Made by a program: the position numbers and the translations under genes. From assembly GCA_963811225.1 (NCBI GenBank), contig CAWEQO010000013.1, positions 62,001-126,000 on the forward strand: a DNA stretch of 64,000 nt, read 5' to 3'. A model generated the notes under the pieces. The model searched no databases. It worked only from the letters and a program-made list of their open reading frames with translations, and was not told the origin of the DNA. This document shows, piece by piece, positions 49,053 through 58,254 of the stretch; the first letter of the stretch is position 1; each line of letters opens with the position of its first letter. This DNA comes from CAWEQO01 sp963811225. Lineage in GTDB: Bacteria; Chloroflexota; Anaerolineae; Anaerolineales; Anaerolineaceae.

Positions 49053-50561
49053 ATGAGCTTGCTCGGCATCGACATCGGCACCAGCGGCTGCAAGGCCGGC
49101 GTATTCTCGCTGGATGGGCGGCTGCTGAGCCTGGCCTATCAGGAATACGACTACGACCACTCGCAGCCGGGTTGGGCCGTGCTGGACAGCCTATACGTCT
49201 GGGAGAAGATCAAAACCACCATCCGTGAAGCCGCGGCCGGTGCGACGCTGGATCCGATCCAGGCGTTGAGCGTCTCGTCGCTGGGTGAATCGGTCGTGCC
49301 GGTCACCGCCGACCGCCAGATCCTCGGGCCGTCACTGCTGAACTTCGACGTGCGCGGCGCCGAGTACCTGCCTGGGTTGTCCGAAACGCTCGATAACGAA
49401 CGACTGTACGGCATCAACGGCAACACCCTCGGCAACCACTACTCCCTGACCAAGCTGCTGTGGATGAAAGAGCGCCAACCCGAGCTGTACGACCGAACCT
49501 GGAAACTGCTGCACTGGAGCGGCTTCGTCGCCTTTATGCTGGGCGCCGACGCAGTTGTCGATTACTCGCTGGCGAACCGCACACTGCTGTTCGACCTGGA
49601 CCTGTGCGATTGGTCGGATGATTTACTGGCCCTGACCGGGCTGGACCGAGATAAACTGCCGGCGCCAGTGCCGTCCGGACAAGTCATCGGTTCGGTGGCG
49701 AGGCCAATTGCGGAAGAACTGGGGCTGCCGCCGGGTATCCCGATCGTCAGCGGCGGGCACGACCAGTCGATGAACGGCATCGGCTGCGGCGTGATCTCCC
49801 CCGGGCAGGCCATGTACGGCATGGGCACCTACCTGTGCATGATGCCGGTCTTCGACCGCCGCCCCAGCCCACAGACGATGATCGCGCGCGGCTTCAACAC
49901 CGAGCACCACGCCGCCTCCGGACTCTTCGTCAGCTTCATCTACAATCAGGGCGGCTCGGTCGTCAAGTGGTTCCGGGACACTTTTGCCACGGCCGAGCGC
50001 GATGCCGCCCGCGCTGCCGGGGAGGACCTGTATACCCGCCTGATGGCCGAGATGCCGTCCGAGCCCAGCCGGGTGATGGCCCTGCCGCACTTCACCGTCA
50101 CCGGGCCGCCGGCCTTCATCGCCGATTCGAGCGGCGTGATCGCCGGGCTCAAATTGGAGACCTCACGCGGTGAGATCCTCAAGGGCATGCTGGAAGCGAT
50201 GACTTTTTACATCCGAGAGTTCTTCGAGGAGCTGCCCCGGGCAGGCATTCAGATCGACAGCTTCCGGGCAGTCGGCGGCGGCAGCAAGTCAGACGCCTGG
50301 CTGCAGCTGTCGGCAGACATCCTGGGGCGACCGTTCGTGCGCCCGGTCATCAATGAAGCCGGCTCACTCGGCGCGGCCATCCTGGCAGGCACGGGCTGTG
50401 GAGCCTTCCCCTCGCTGGCCGAGGGTGTGGAGATCATGGTCGTGCCCGAGCGGACTTTCGAGCCCAACCCGGCCGCCCAGGCGCGCTACGATGAACGCTT
50501 CGAGCTGTACCGGCAGTTGTATCCATTGATGGGAAATTACCTGCGCTCCTTAGAGCGTTGA
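49053..50561 (+). CDS. FGGY-family carbohydrate kinase
   Basis: 502 residues in two actin-like domains. The N-terminal LLGIDIGTSGCKAGVFSLDG is the FGGY phosphate-1 motif, YDYDHSQPGWAVLD follows, and GGHDQSMNGIGCGVISPGQA plus RAVGGGSKSDAWLQLSADIL in the second domain bind ATP. The AAGGAG box is well placed. Sugar specificity cannot be read from the sequence. Operon partners are an epimerase-like protein and a class II aldolase, giving an epimerise-phosphorylate-split route without a visible isomerase. Confidence 0.92.
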   Translation: MSLLGIDIGTSGCKAGVFSLDGRLLSLAYQEYDYDHSQPGWAVLDSLYVWEKIKTTIREAAAGATLDPIQALSVSSLGESVVPVTADRQILGPSLLNFDVRGAEYLPGLSETLDNERLYGINGNTLGNHYSLTKLLWMKERQPELYDRTWKLLHWSGFVAFMLGADAVVDYSLANRTLLFDLDLCDWSDDLLALTGLDRDKLPAPVPSGQVIGSVARPIAEELGLPPGIPIVSGGHDQSMNGIGCGVISPGQAMYGMGTYLCMMPVFDRRPSPQTMIARGFNTEHHAASGLFVSFIYNQGGSVVKWFRDTFATAERDAARAAGEDLYTRLMAEMPSEPSRVMALPHFTVTGPPAFIADSSGVIAGLKLETSRGEILKGMLEAMTFYIREFFEELPRAGIQIDSFRAVGGGSKSDAWLQLSADILGRPFVRPVINEAGSLGAAILAGTGCGAFPSLAEGVEIMVVPERTFEPNPAAQARYDERFELYRQLYPLMGNYLRSLER

Positions 50562-50575
50562 TCAGGGCTTCTCGG

Positions 50576-50606
50576 TGCAGCGGCAGGCAAAATGCCTGCC
50601 GCTGCA
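50576..50606 (+). terminator. Stem-loop after the FGGY kinase gene
   Basis: A perfect 14-bp stem, TGCAGCGGCAGGCA (50576-50589) and its complement (50593-50606), with a three-base loop. Followed by ACTTTACTG, a weak T-tail, so read-through into the MATE gene is possible. Confidence 0.65.
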
Positions 50607-50630
50607 ACTTTACTGCTTTCAAGGAATTTC

Positions 50631-51989
50631 ATGTTCAGCGATAAAGAATACTACTCTGCTCTGATCCGCATCGGCCTGCCGATCGTCATCCAGAACTTCC
50701 TGATGTCCTCACTGAACATGTTGGGCGTGTTGATGATCGGGCAGTTGGGCGAGACCGAGGTGGCTGCGGTGGGGCTCGCCAACCAGATGTTCTTCCTGCT
50801 CTCGCTGCTGCTGTTCGGCATCAGCAGCGGGGCCAGCCTATTCACGGCGCAGCTGTGGGGCCGCAAGGACACCGCCAGCATCCACAAGGTGATGGGCATC
50901 GCCCTGACGCTGGGGATCGGATTCAGCAGTCTGTTCGCCCTGGTAGGGATCGCCTTCCCGCAGGTGTTCCTGTCGTTCTACACGCAAGACCCACAGGTGA
51001 TCACCCTTGGCAGCCAGTACTTGCGCATCGTCGGATTCAGCTACCTGGCCACCAGCCTCACCTACACCTTCGCCAACATCCTTCGCAGCGTCGAAAACGC
51101 GTGCCTGCCGATGTATGTCAGCGTGGGCGCGCTGGGGCTGAATATGCTGCTGAACTACCTGCTGATCTTCGGCAACCTGGGCTTCCCTGCGATGGGCGTG
51201 CGCGGCGCGGCCACCGCCACCCTGGCGGCGCGCATCCTGGAAGCTGGCGTGCTGTTGAGCCTGGCCTACCTGTTGAAAACCCCGGTCGCCGCCCGCCTGA
51301 ACCAGTTCATCGCCTTCAACCGCGCCTTCCTGAAACGCTATTTTGCCACGGCCCTGCCGGTGGTGTTCAACGAGTCGCTGTGGGCGGTGGGGATCAGCAT
51401 CTACAACGCCATCTACGGTCACATCGGCACCAACTCGATCGCAGCGGTCAACATCGCCAGCACGGTCGAGAACATGGCCTTCGTGCTGTTCATCGGCATC
51501 GCCAATGCCTCGGCGGTCGTAATCGGCGGGCGGATCGGCGCAGGGGAGGAGCATAAAGCTTCGACTTACGCCCGCCGCACCCTGGCGCTGGGCGTGATGG
51601 GGGCTGTGCTGATGGGCATTACCATCTTTGTCACCAAAGACCTGATCCTATCGCTGTATAACATCTCGGCCGAAACCCATCTAAACGCGCGCAACATCCT
51701 GATCATCCTGTCGTTTGCGCTGTGGGTGCGGGCCTCGAACACGATCATCGTGGTAGGCGTCTTGCGCAGCGGCGGCGACACGCGCTTCTCGTTCGTGCTG
51801 GACGTGGGCACGGTGTGGTTGATTGGCATCCCGCTGGCGCTGCTGGGTGCGTTCGTGCTGCACTTCCCGGTTTACGGCGTCGTGCTGATGGTGATGGGGG
51901 ATGAGATTGCCAAGTTCTGCGTGGGGGTGTGGCGGGTATCGACCGGCCGATGGATCAACAATTTGACCCATACGATGGCGTTAAGTTAA
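50631..51989 (+). CDS. MATE-family efflux transporter
   Basis: A 452-residue membrane protein with about twelve helices in two homologous halves. The N-terminal IGLPIVIQNFLMSSLNMLGV and the GATA-like second-half start (ALPVVFNESLWAVGISIYN) plus GETEVAAVGLANQMFFL are MATE hallmarks. It exports drugs or cationic metabolites using a sodium or proton gradient. The ATG at 50631 has an AAGGAATTTC box; an upstream in-frame ATG lies within the hairpin stem of the previous gene. Confidence 0.92.
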   Translation: MFSDKEYYSALIRIGLPIVIQNFLMSSLNMLGVLMIGQLGETEVAAVGLANQMFFLLSLLLFGISSGASLFTAQLWGRKDTASIHKVMGIALTLGIGFSSLFALVGIAFPQVFLSFYTQDPQVITLGSQYLRIVGFSYLATSLTYTFANILRSVENACLPMYVSVGALGLNMLLNYLLIFGNLGFPAMGVRGAATATLAARILEAGVLLSLAYLLKTPVAARLNQFIAFNRAFLKRYFATALPVVFNESLWAVGISIYNAIYGHIGTNSIAAVNIASTVENMAFVLFIGIANASAVVIGGRIGAGEEHKASTYARRTLALGVMGAVLMGITIFVTKDLILSLYNISAETHLNARNILIILSFALWVRASNTIIVVGVLRSGGDTRFSFVLDVGTVWLIGIPLALLGAFVLHFPVYGVVLMVMGDEIAKFCVGVWRVSTGRWINNLTHTMALS

Positions 51990-52019
51990 AAACCAGTGTC
52001 CTGGCAGGAACCTGGTTTT
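51988..52019. terminator. Terminator between MATE gene and miaB
   Basis: AAAACCAG pairs with CTGGTTTT around an inner TCCT/AGGA stem. It overlaps the end of the MATE gene by two bases and lies between convergent genes; the A/T ends allow function on both strands. Confidence 0.8.
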
Positions 52020-52041
52020 CAGTCCGGCTGTTCACGGTTCT

Positions 52042-53358
52042 CTATTCCCTGATTTCCCCAATCATCGACCAGGGGCCCGTCCAATTGATCTCGACCGGAA
52101 GAACCCGGCCGCGCAGGTCTTGCTCGGCGGCGGCGAAAACCAGCTTGTTGGTCTCGGTGCGGCCGCGCCAGCGATCCTTGGCCTTCCGCTCGAACAGCAC
52201 CGGCACACGCTTGCCCAGGTAGGTGGCGTGGATCTCGGCTGCGATCGACCCTTGCAGCGCTTCCAGCGCACGGAAGCGCCGCCACTTTTCCTCGTCCGGC
52301 ACGTTGTCATCCATCTTGCGGGTGGCGACCGTGCCCGGCCGCAGCGAATAGCGCGCCATGTGAGCCACATCCATCTTCAGCTCGGCCATCAGGTCGTAGG
52401 TGCGTTGGAACTGCGCCTCAGTCTCACCGGGGAAGCCGACGATGATGTCGGTCGCAATCGAAACGCCGGGGATGCGCTCACGAATCTTGCCCACCAGATC
52501 ACGGTATTGGCCCGAAGTGTAGCCCCGATGCATGTTCGCCAGCACCTCATCATCTCCAGCCTGCACCGGCACCTCGATATGCGGCATTACCTTGGGCAGC
52601 TCGGCGACCGTGTCCAGCAGCTCGTCGGTCATCCAGTTGGGGTGCGAGGTCAGGAAACGGACGCGCTCCAGCCCATCGATGGCGTTCAGGCGAATCAGCA
52701 GCCCCGCCAGTGTTGGATAATCCGGCTGGTCCTTGCCGTAGCGGTCCACGATCTGGCCCAGCAGGGTGATCTCGCGCACACCCTGGTCGACCAGCGCATG
52801 GGCCTCCGCCAGGATCTCTTGCGGCGGGCGGCTGCGCTCGACGCCGCGCCGGTAGGGAATGATGCAAAAGGTGCAGGCGTGCGAGCAGCCATAGACAATC
52901 GGGATGTGGGTCGCCACAAGCTTGCCGCGCTCGCTCTCCGGCAGCGTCAGGTCGCCATCCATCATCGCAAAGCGCTGGAGGGTCTCTTCCGTCTCCAGCT
53001 CGCGCCCGTCCCGCTCGGCCAGGAAAGACAGCAGCGGCATTGGGTCGGAAGGCGGCGAGAACACGTCCACATAGGGGAAGCGCTCGCGCAGCTTACCGTT
53101 GGTCTTGACGCCCACCAGACAGCCCATCAGGTTAATCACCAGACCGGGGCGCTTGATCTTCAACGGCTTCAACGAAGACAGCCTCCCATAAGCCTTGTCT
53201 TCGGCGCTCTGGCGCACCACACAAGTGTTCAACACGATCACGTCCGCGTCTTCGGCGCGAGCCGTTTGCCGGTAGCCCAAGTGCTCCAACGCCGAGCCGA
53301 CCCGCAGCGAGTCGGCGTCATTCATTTGACAGCCTTCTGTCCAGATGTGATACTTCAT
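52042..53358 (-). CDS. miaB: tRNA-2-methylthio-N6-dimethylallyladenosine synthase
   Basis: A radical SAM methylthiotransferase acting on i6A37 of tRNA; 438 residues. The N-terminal UPF0004 domain has three Cys ligands (TEGCQMNDADS, LNTCVVRQSAE, LMGCLVG). The radical SAM cluster is in VYGCSHACTFCIIPYRRGVE (CxxxCxxC). IATDIIVGFPGETEAQF and SLRPGTVATRKM follow, then a C-terminal TRAM domain (VPVLFERKAKDRWRGRTETN). The divergent variants LLGQIVDRYGKD and VPVQAGDDEVL suggest a lineage-specific form; a MiaB-like (MtaB/RimO) assignment is less likely given the TRAM and length. Confidence 0.9.
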   Translation of the reverse strand: MKYHIWTEGCQMNDADSLRVGSALEHLGYRQTARAEDADVIVLNTCVVRQSAEDKAYGRLSSLKPLKIKRPGLVINLMGCLVGVKTNGKLRERFPYVDVFSPPSDPMPLLSFLAERDGRELETEETLQRFAMMDGDLTLPESERGKLVATHIPIVYGCSHACTFCIIPYRRGVERSRPPQEILAEAHALVDQGVREITLLGQIVDRYGKDQPDYPTLAGLLIRLNAIDGLERVRFLTSHPNWMTDELLDTVAELPKVMPHIEVPVQAGDDEVLANMHRGYTSGQYRDLVGKIRERIPGVSIATDIIVGFPGETEAQFQRTYDLMAELKMDVAHMARYSLRPGTVATRKMDDNVPDEEKWRRFRALEALQGSIAAEIHATYLGKRVPVLFERKAKDRWRGRTETNKLVFAAAEQDLRGRVLPVEINWTGPWSMIGEIRE

Positions 53359-53452
53359 GGGGGCAATTATATCAAGGAATAAGGGCCTAAGTGTACTGAA
53401 TTTGTCAGGATTAATGTCAAGGCGCTGATCAGAGAGGTTCTCGTTTTTCTGG

Positions 53453-53458
53453 TAAAAT
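53453..53458 (+). promoter_or_regulatory. -10 box placed for a leaderless transcript (C39 gene)
   Basis: TAAAAT followed by six bases and the ATG at 53465. There is no Shine-Dalgarno sequence and no clear -35. Confidence 0.5.
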
Positions 53459-53464
53459 CAATCA

Positions 53465-54751
53465 ATGCGTGACCCCAACAAGTTACCCACAATTGTCAAA
53501 ACGTTGATGGGGGCAATTGGAATGTTAATCGCCCTGGTGGTGGTGTATCACCTGCCGCCGGTCGAACGGCGCCTGTCCTGGCGCTTTGATATCTTTGCAA
53601 CCACACTTCGCATGGCCCTTCACCCCGCTGGCGATATACCCACACCCGCCAGCCGTTCAGACGTTGTGTATGCCCAGTCGCCCGAGGAGACTGCGACTGC
53701 GCTGCCAACCGCCACCCTCACACCTACCCCGGCGCCCACGAAGGAATATACACCCACAATAACGCCGACCGAAGCGCCTACGCTGACACCCACCGCCATT
53801 CCCAACGCCTTCAACATGGAATACCCCGTCTACAAAGACCCCCAGGATTGGAACAACTGCGGCCCCGCCACCCTGGCGCTCTACCTGCGCTACTACGGCT
53901 GGGAGGGCGAACAGCACACCATCTCGGACGTGATCAAGCCCATCCGCGGCGACCGCAACGTCAATGTGGATGAGCTGCTTGGCTACGTGTACGACAACAT
54001 CAACTGGCTGTACGCCGATTACCGTGTTGGCGGTGACCTAGACCTGATCCGCAAGATCCTGGCGACGGGCACACCGGTCATGATCGAGGAGAGCTTCTGG
54101 GACGATCAGAACTATTGGCCCAGCGACGACCGCTGGGCGGGGCACTACCTGCTGATCACCGGCTACGACAACTCCACTGAGATCTTCACTGTGCAAGACA
54201 GCTTCCGGGGCCCGAACCGCCGCGTGCCTTATTCCGACCTGGATAAATCCTGGCAGTCCTTCAACCGGGTATACTTCCTGCTCTACAAGCCCGAACTGGC
54301 CGAACAGATCCAGGGCATCATTGGAGAGGACTACGACGCCAATCGCCAGCACGCCATCGAGACTGCGCGCAAAGAGACCGAGGAGAACCCCGACAACCCC
54401 TACGCCTGGTTCAACCTGGGCACCAACCTGGTCTACTTCGAGCGTTACGACGAGGCCGTTGAGGCTTACGACAAAGCCCGCTCGCTGCGGCTGCCCCAGC
54501 GCATGCTGCGCTACCAGTTCGGCCCGTTCATCGCCTATTTCCACACCAATCAAAACGAAGATCTGTTGGCCCTGACCGAATATGCCCTTAAGATCACGCC
54601 CAATTCAGAAGAGGCGCTGCTTTGGCGTGGTTGGGCGCTGTATCGTGACGGGAATAAAGAAGGCGCGATCGAACAGTTCAACCTGGCGCTGGAGGCCCAT
54701 CCCGGCTATTCCGACGCCAACTATGCCATCAACTTTGTGACCCAGAATTAA
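53465..54751 (+). CDS. Membrane-anchored C39-type peptidase with TPR region
   Basis: 428 residues. An N-terminal membrane anchor (about 15-32) is followed by a Thr/Pro-rich linker with repeated TPTPAPT-like units (about 75-115), a papain-like domain and TPR repeats. The peptidase domain starts YPVYKDPQDWNNCGPATLAL with Cys132 as nucleophile and WAGHYLLITGYD with His227, the pattern of C39-like peptidases. The TPR part begins near residue 310 (NPYAWFNLGTNLVYFERYDE). True C39 bacteriocin peptidases sit on ABC transporters; here there is none, so substrate is unknown. A secreted metalloprotease gene follows 10 bases later. Promoter geometry suggests a leaderless mRNA. Confidence 0.8.
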   Translation: MRDPNKLPTIVKTLMGAIGMLIALVVVYHLPPVERRLSWRFDIFATTLRMALHPAGDIPTPASRSDVVYAQSPEETATALPTATLTPTPAPTKEYTPTITPTEAPTLTPTAIPNAFNMEYPVYKDPQDWNNCGPATLALYLRYYGWEGEQHTISDVIKPIRGDRNVNVDELLGYVYDNINWLYADYRVGGDLDLIRKILATGTPVMIEESFWDDQNYWPSDDRWAGHYLLITGYDNSTEIFTVQDSFRGPNRRVPYSDLDKSWQSFNRVYFLLYKPELAEQIQGIIGEDYDANRQHAIETARKETEENPDNPYAWFNLGTNLVYFERYDEAVEAYDKARSLRLPQRMLRYQFGPFIAYFHTNQNEDLLALTEYALKITPNSEEALLWRGWALYRDGNKEGAIEQFNLALEAHPGYSDANYAINFVTQN

Positions 54752-54761
54752 AGGGAACTTC

Positions 54762-56231
54762 GTGACCAAACGTATCCTGCTGACCATCCTGACCTTGCTG
54801 TTCGTCGCCTGCTTCGTGCTGACCGTGATCCTGCTCCCGGGCGCATTCCTGGCCATCAAAGCGGCCGTGCTGCCCGCGCCGACCGTCACCTTGCAGCCCA
54901 CACTGATGCCCTTCGCGACCGTCCCCCCTGCCCCCACTGCGACACCGGCGGTCGAGCCGACCGCGCCGGCAGCCGAAACCCTGCCCACCGAAGCCCTGAC
55001 CGCGCCGACCACTCCAGAGGGAGCCTCCGTGCCGCCCGAGATCGCCGTTCAGATGGACGCCATCGAGCAGCAGGTGATCCAGCTGCGCGGTTTGGCCCCC
55101 CAGCACGACCTGAAACGCAACATGCTGACGAAAGAGCAGCTGCGTGATAAGGTGGTGAACGACTTTTTCAAAGACTATACTGCCGAGGATGCCGCCAACG
55201 ACAGCCGCGTCCTGGCTGCGTTTGGTCTGCTGGAGCCCGGTTTTGACCTGATGAACTTCTACCTCGATCTGTATACCGAGCAGATTGCGGGCTACTATGA
55301 CAGCGAGACCAAAGAGTTCTACGTGGTGCAGGGCGAGAGCTTCGGCGGGCCCGAGCGTCTAACCTACGCCCACGAGTTCACCCATGCCCTGCAAGACCAA
55401 AACTACGATCTGCGGGAAGGGCTGAACCTGCGTGATGACTACTGCGAGGATCACTCCCAGTACTGCAACTCGGCTTCCTCGTTGATCGAAGGCGACGCCA
55501 CGATGACGAGCTACAGCTGGTTCTTCCAATTCGGCACACAGGAAGACCAGAGCCAGCTGCAAGCGTACGCCAATACCTACGAAAGCCCCGTGTACAACTC
55601 GGCGCCTGCCTTCATGCACGAAGACTTCATCTTCCCCTATCAGCAAGGGCAGGAATTCGTCCAGAGCTTGTACGATCGCGGCGGTTTCGATGCCATCACC
55701 CAGGCCTTCGCCGATCCACCAGACTCCACAGAGCAAATCCTGCACCCCGACAAGTACCCGCAAGACCAGCCGGTTGAGCTGCCCCATCCCGATTTGAGCG
55801 CAGCCCTTGGCGACGGCTGGACCCAGATCGACAGCGACATGCTGGGCGAGTGGACCACCTACCTGCTGCTGGCTGAAGGTTACCAGCCCGAATTCCGCAT
55901 CCCGGCCGACCAGGCCAGGACGGCGGCAGCCGGTTGGGAGGGCGACGGCTACAGCGTCTACTGGAACGCGGCTGCCGAACAACTGGCCCTGGAGCAGCGC
56001 TGGCGCTGGGAAAATGCGCAGGATACCCAGGAGTTCTGGGACGCGCTCCAGACCTATGGAAAAGCCCGTTGGGGCAGCCCACAGCGGCAGTCCGATGCAT
56101 TGGTTTGGGAGAACACCAGCGATGGCTATGTAAGCATCCAAAGGGACGGTCGCCAGATCACGTGGACCCTCGCGCCGGATGAGGATGTTACCGGACGCAT
56201 GCTGCAGCAGCTCGCCGCTGCTCAAGAGTAG
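54762..56231 (+). CDS. Membrane-anchored HExxH metalloprotease
   Basis: 489 residues. An N-terminal signal anchor (ILLTILTLLFVACFVLTVIL) is followed by a Thr/Pro/Ala-rich linker (about 40-90). The catalytic site is YAHEFTHALQDQNYDL with His204 and His208 as zinc ligands; Glu243 in LIEGDATM is a plausible third ligand, as in gluzincins. The mature part contains YYDSETKEFYVVQG before the motif and a beta-rich C-terminal region. The family is uncharacterised as far as I know. It is the downstream partner of the C39-type peptidase, with the same linker style, so both probably act at the cell surface. Confidence 0.8.
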   Translation: MTKRILLTILTLLFVACFVLTVILLPGAFLAIKAAVLPAPTVTLQPTLMPFATVPPAPTATPAVEPTAPAAETLPTEALTAPTTPEGASVPPEIAVQMDAIEQQVIQLRGLAPQHDLKRNMLTKEQLRDKVVNDFFKDYTAEDAANDSRVLAAFGLLEPGFDLMNFYLDLYTEQIAGYYDSETKEFYVVQGESFGGPERLTYAHEFTHALQDQNYDLREGLNLRDDYCEDHSQYCNSASSLIEGDATMTSYSWFFQFGTQEDQSQLQAYANTYESPVYNSAPAFMHEDFIFPYQQGQEFVQSLYDRGGFDAITQAFADPPDSTEQILHPDKYPQDQPVELPHPDLSAALGDGWTQIDSDMLGEWTTYLLLAEGYQPEFRIPADQARTAAAGWEGDGYSVYWNAAAEQLALEQRWRWENAQDTQEFWDALQTYGKARWGSPQRQSDALVWENTSDGYVSIQRDGRQITWTLAPDEDVTGRMLQQLAAAQE

Positions 56232-56236
56232 CTGCC

Positions 56237-56929
56237 GTGCCCCTCGACCTATCCCGTATTCGCGCCCTCTGCTTCGATGTCGACGGCACCCTTTGCGATA
56301 CAGATGACCAGTGGACCCTGCGCTTCGAGCGCGCCCTGCGGCCGCTGCGAGGCGTGTTCCCCCGGCGGGATGTACGCCCCTTGGCCCACTGGCTGGTCAT
56401 GGGCTTGGAATCGCCCGGGAACGTCGTTTACGGCGCCCTCGATCGGATCGGCCTGGACGAGTACATCGCCGGGCTGTACAACTTCATGGCACATCGTTTG
56501 CCCTCGCGCCGGCCGCGCTCCTTCCTGCTGGTATCCGGCGTGCAGGAGATGCTGGCGGCGCTCCAGCCGCGCTACCCGCTGTCTGTTGTCAGCGCCCGCG
56601 ACCGCCGCACCACCCTGGCCTTCCTGGCATTTCACGGCCTGACAGTCCACTTTCCCACCGTGGTAACCTCGCAGACCTGCCGCTACACCAAGCCCTTCCC
56701 AGACCCGATCCGCTATGCGGCCCAGGAGATGGGGGTGCAGCCGCACGAGTGCCTGATGATTGGCGACACCACCGTGGACATCCGCTCGGGCAAGGCAGCC
56801 GGGGCGCAGACCATCGGCGTGCTATGCGGATTCGGAACCGAGCAAGAGCTGCGCAAAGCCGGCGCAGACCTGATCCTGCCTTCCACCGCTGATCTGGTGG
56901 AGGTGCTGCAGATGATCGCTCAATCGTAG
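56237..56929 (+). CDS. HAD-family hydrolase
   Basis: 230 residues, GTG start five bases after the metalloprotease stop. Motif I is FDVDGTLCDT, motif II VVSARD, motif III Lys in TRYTKPFPDP-type context (CRYTKPFPDPIRYAAQEM), motif IV MIGDTTVDIRSGKAAGAQT. It resembles phosphoglycolate phosphatase-like and pyrophosphatase-type enzymes. Substrate unknown. The MFS transporter gene follows 57 bases later. Confidence 0.85.
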   Translation: MPLDLSRIRALCFDVDGTLCDTDDQWTLRFERALRPLRGVFPRRDVRPLAHWLVMGLESPGNVVYGALDRIGLDEYIAGLYNFMAHRLPSRRPRSFLLVSGVQEMLAALQPRYPLSVVSARDRRTTLAFLAFHGLTVHFPTVVTSQTCRYTKPFPDPIRYAAQEMGVQPHECLMIGDTTVDIRSGKAAGAQTIGVLCGFGTEQELRKAGADLILPSTADLVEVLQMIAQS

Positions 56930-56986
56930 AGGCCGGCACAAGCCCCGCCCATCCTAGGCCCGACGATCTAAACCAGCGAGGTTTTC

Positions 56987-58198
56987 ATGAAATCATCATC
57001 CACGATGACAAACGAAGAAACATCACAGTCCGTTCAAACCAGAAAAACCGCCAAAAGCAGCGGCTATTTCCTGGCCTTCATCGGCCTGGGCATGGCCGGG
57101 GCCATGTTCGGACCCACCCTACCCTTCCTGGCCGAGCAAACCGGCAGCCAATTGAGTCAAATTAGCTACCTGTTCATGGCCCGCTCCCTGGGCTACCTGA
57201 TCGGCTCGGTACTGGGCGGCCGCACCTACGACCGCCTCCCCGGCCACACCATCATGGGTATCGCCCTGCTGCTGATGGCCGGAGCGATGGCCGCCATCCC
57301 GACCATCCCACTGCTGTGGGCGCTGGCGCTCTTGTTCGTTGTGTTCGGAGCGATGGAAGGCACGGTGGACGTGGGCGGCAATACCATGCTGGTGTGGGTA
57401 CATCACCCCAATACCGGGCCGTTCATGAATGCGCTGCACTTCTTCTTCGGCATTGGCACCTTCCTGGCGCCGATCCTGATCGCCCAGGTGATGCTGGTCA
57501 GCGGCGCCATCCGGTGGCCTTTCTGGATCATGGCGCTGCTGATCCTGCCGGTGGCGGTGTGGATCCTGAGCCAACCCAGCCCAAGCAGCTTGAAGACCGA
57601 CCAAAACAACCCCGCCGGGAAGGCAAACCCGCTGCTGGTCGTCCTGATCGCGCTGCTGTTTTTCATGGCCGTCGGCGCAGAAATCTCCTTCGGCGGCTGG
57701 ATCTACACCTACGCGCTCCGGCTCAATTTAGCCAATGCGACGACCGCTGCTTACCTGACCTCGCTGTACTGGGGCTCGTTTACCCTGGGACGGCTGCTCG
57801 GCATCCCGATCACGATGCGGCTGCGGCCGCGCACCGTTCTGCTCAGCGACGTGATCGGTTGTGCGCTGGGCGTGCTGGTGGTGCTGTTCTTCCCCAGGCC
57901 GGAAATCGGCGTGTGGATCGGCACGGCGATCTTCGGCCTCGCGATGGCCTCGATCTTCCCCACCCTGATCTCGTTCGCCGAGCACCGCATGGTCCTGACC
58001 GGCCAGGTCACCAGCTATTTCTTCGTGGGATCCAGCTTGAGCGGAATGATCACCCCCTGGTTGATCGGGCAGATGTTCGAATCGATCGGCCCGCAGGTGA
58101 CCATGGTGACCATCTTGATCGATATGCTGCTGGCGCTGGTGATCTTGCTGGCGTTGATCGGTTATTCGTCACGGTTAGCGGCGCAAAAGGCGGCTTAA
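56987..58198 (+). CDS. Major facilitator superfamily transporter
   Basis: 403 residues, about twelve transmembrane helices. The first helix region (GYFLAFIGLGMAGAMFGPTL) and SYLFMARSLGYLIGSVLGGR with the R/GxxYDR loop (GGRTYDRLPGH) are MFS landmarks, and TLGRLLGIPITMRLRPRTVL lies after helix 8. A hydrophilic 25-residue N-terminus rich in Ser/Thr precedes. A glucose/fucose-type (FucP/YfkF-like) subfamily is possible from the pattern FGAMEGTVDVGGNTMLVWVH, but the cargo is not certain. Confidence 0.88.
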   Translation: MKSSSTMTNEETSQSVQTRKTAKSSGYFLAFIGLGMAGAMFGPTLPFLAEQTGSQLSQISYLFMARSLGYLIGSVLGGRTYDRLPGHTIMGIALLLMAGAMAAIPTIPLLWALALLFVVFGAMEGTVDVGGNTMLVWVHHPNTGPFMNALHFFFGIGTFLAPILIAQVMLVSGAIRWPFWIMALLILPVAVWILSQPSPSSLKTDQNNPAGKANPLLVVLIALLFFMAVGAEISFGGWIYTYALRLNLANATTAAYLTSLYWGSFTLGRLLGIPITMRLRPRTVLLSDVIGCALGVLVVLFFPRPEIGVWIGTAIFGLAMASIFPTLISFAEHRMVLTGQVTSYFFVGSSLSGMITPWLIGQMFESIGPQVTMVTILIDMLLALVILLALIGYSSRLAAQKAA

Positions 58199-58254
58199 GG
58201 TAGAGAGTGAAGAGCAAGCGATTCGCGAGCAGTGAACACGCTAAGGAGATTTGC

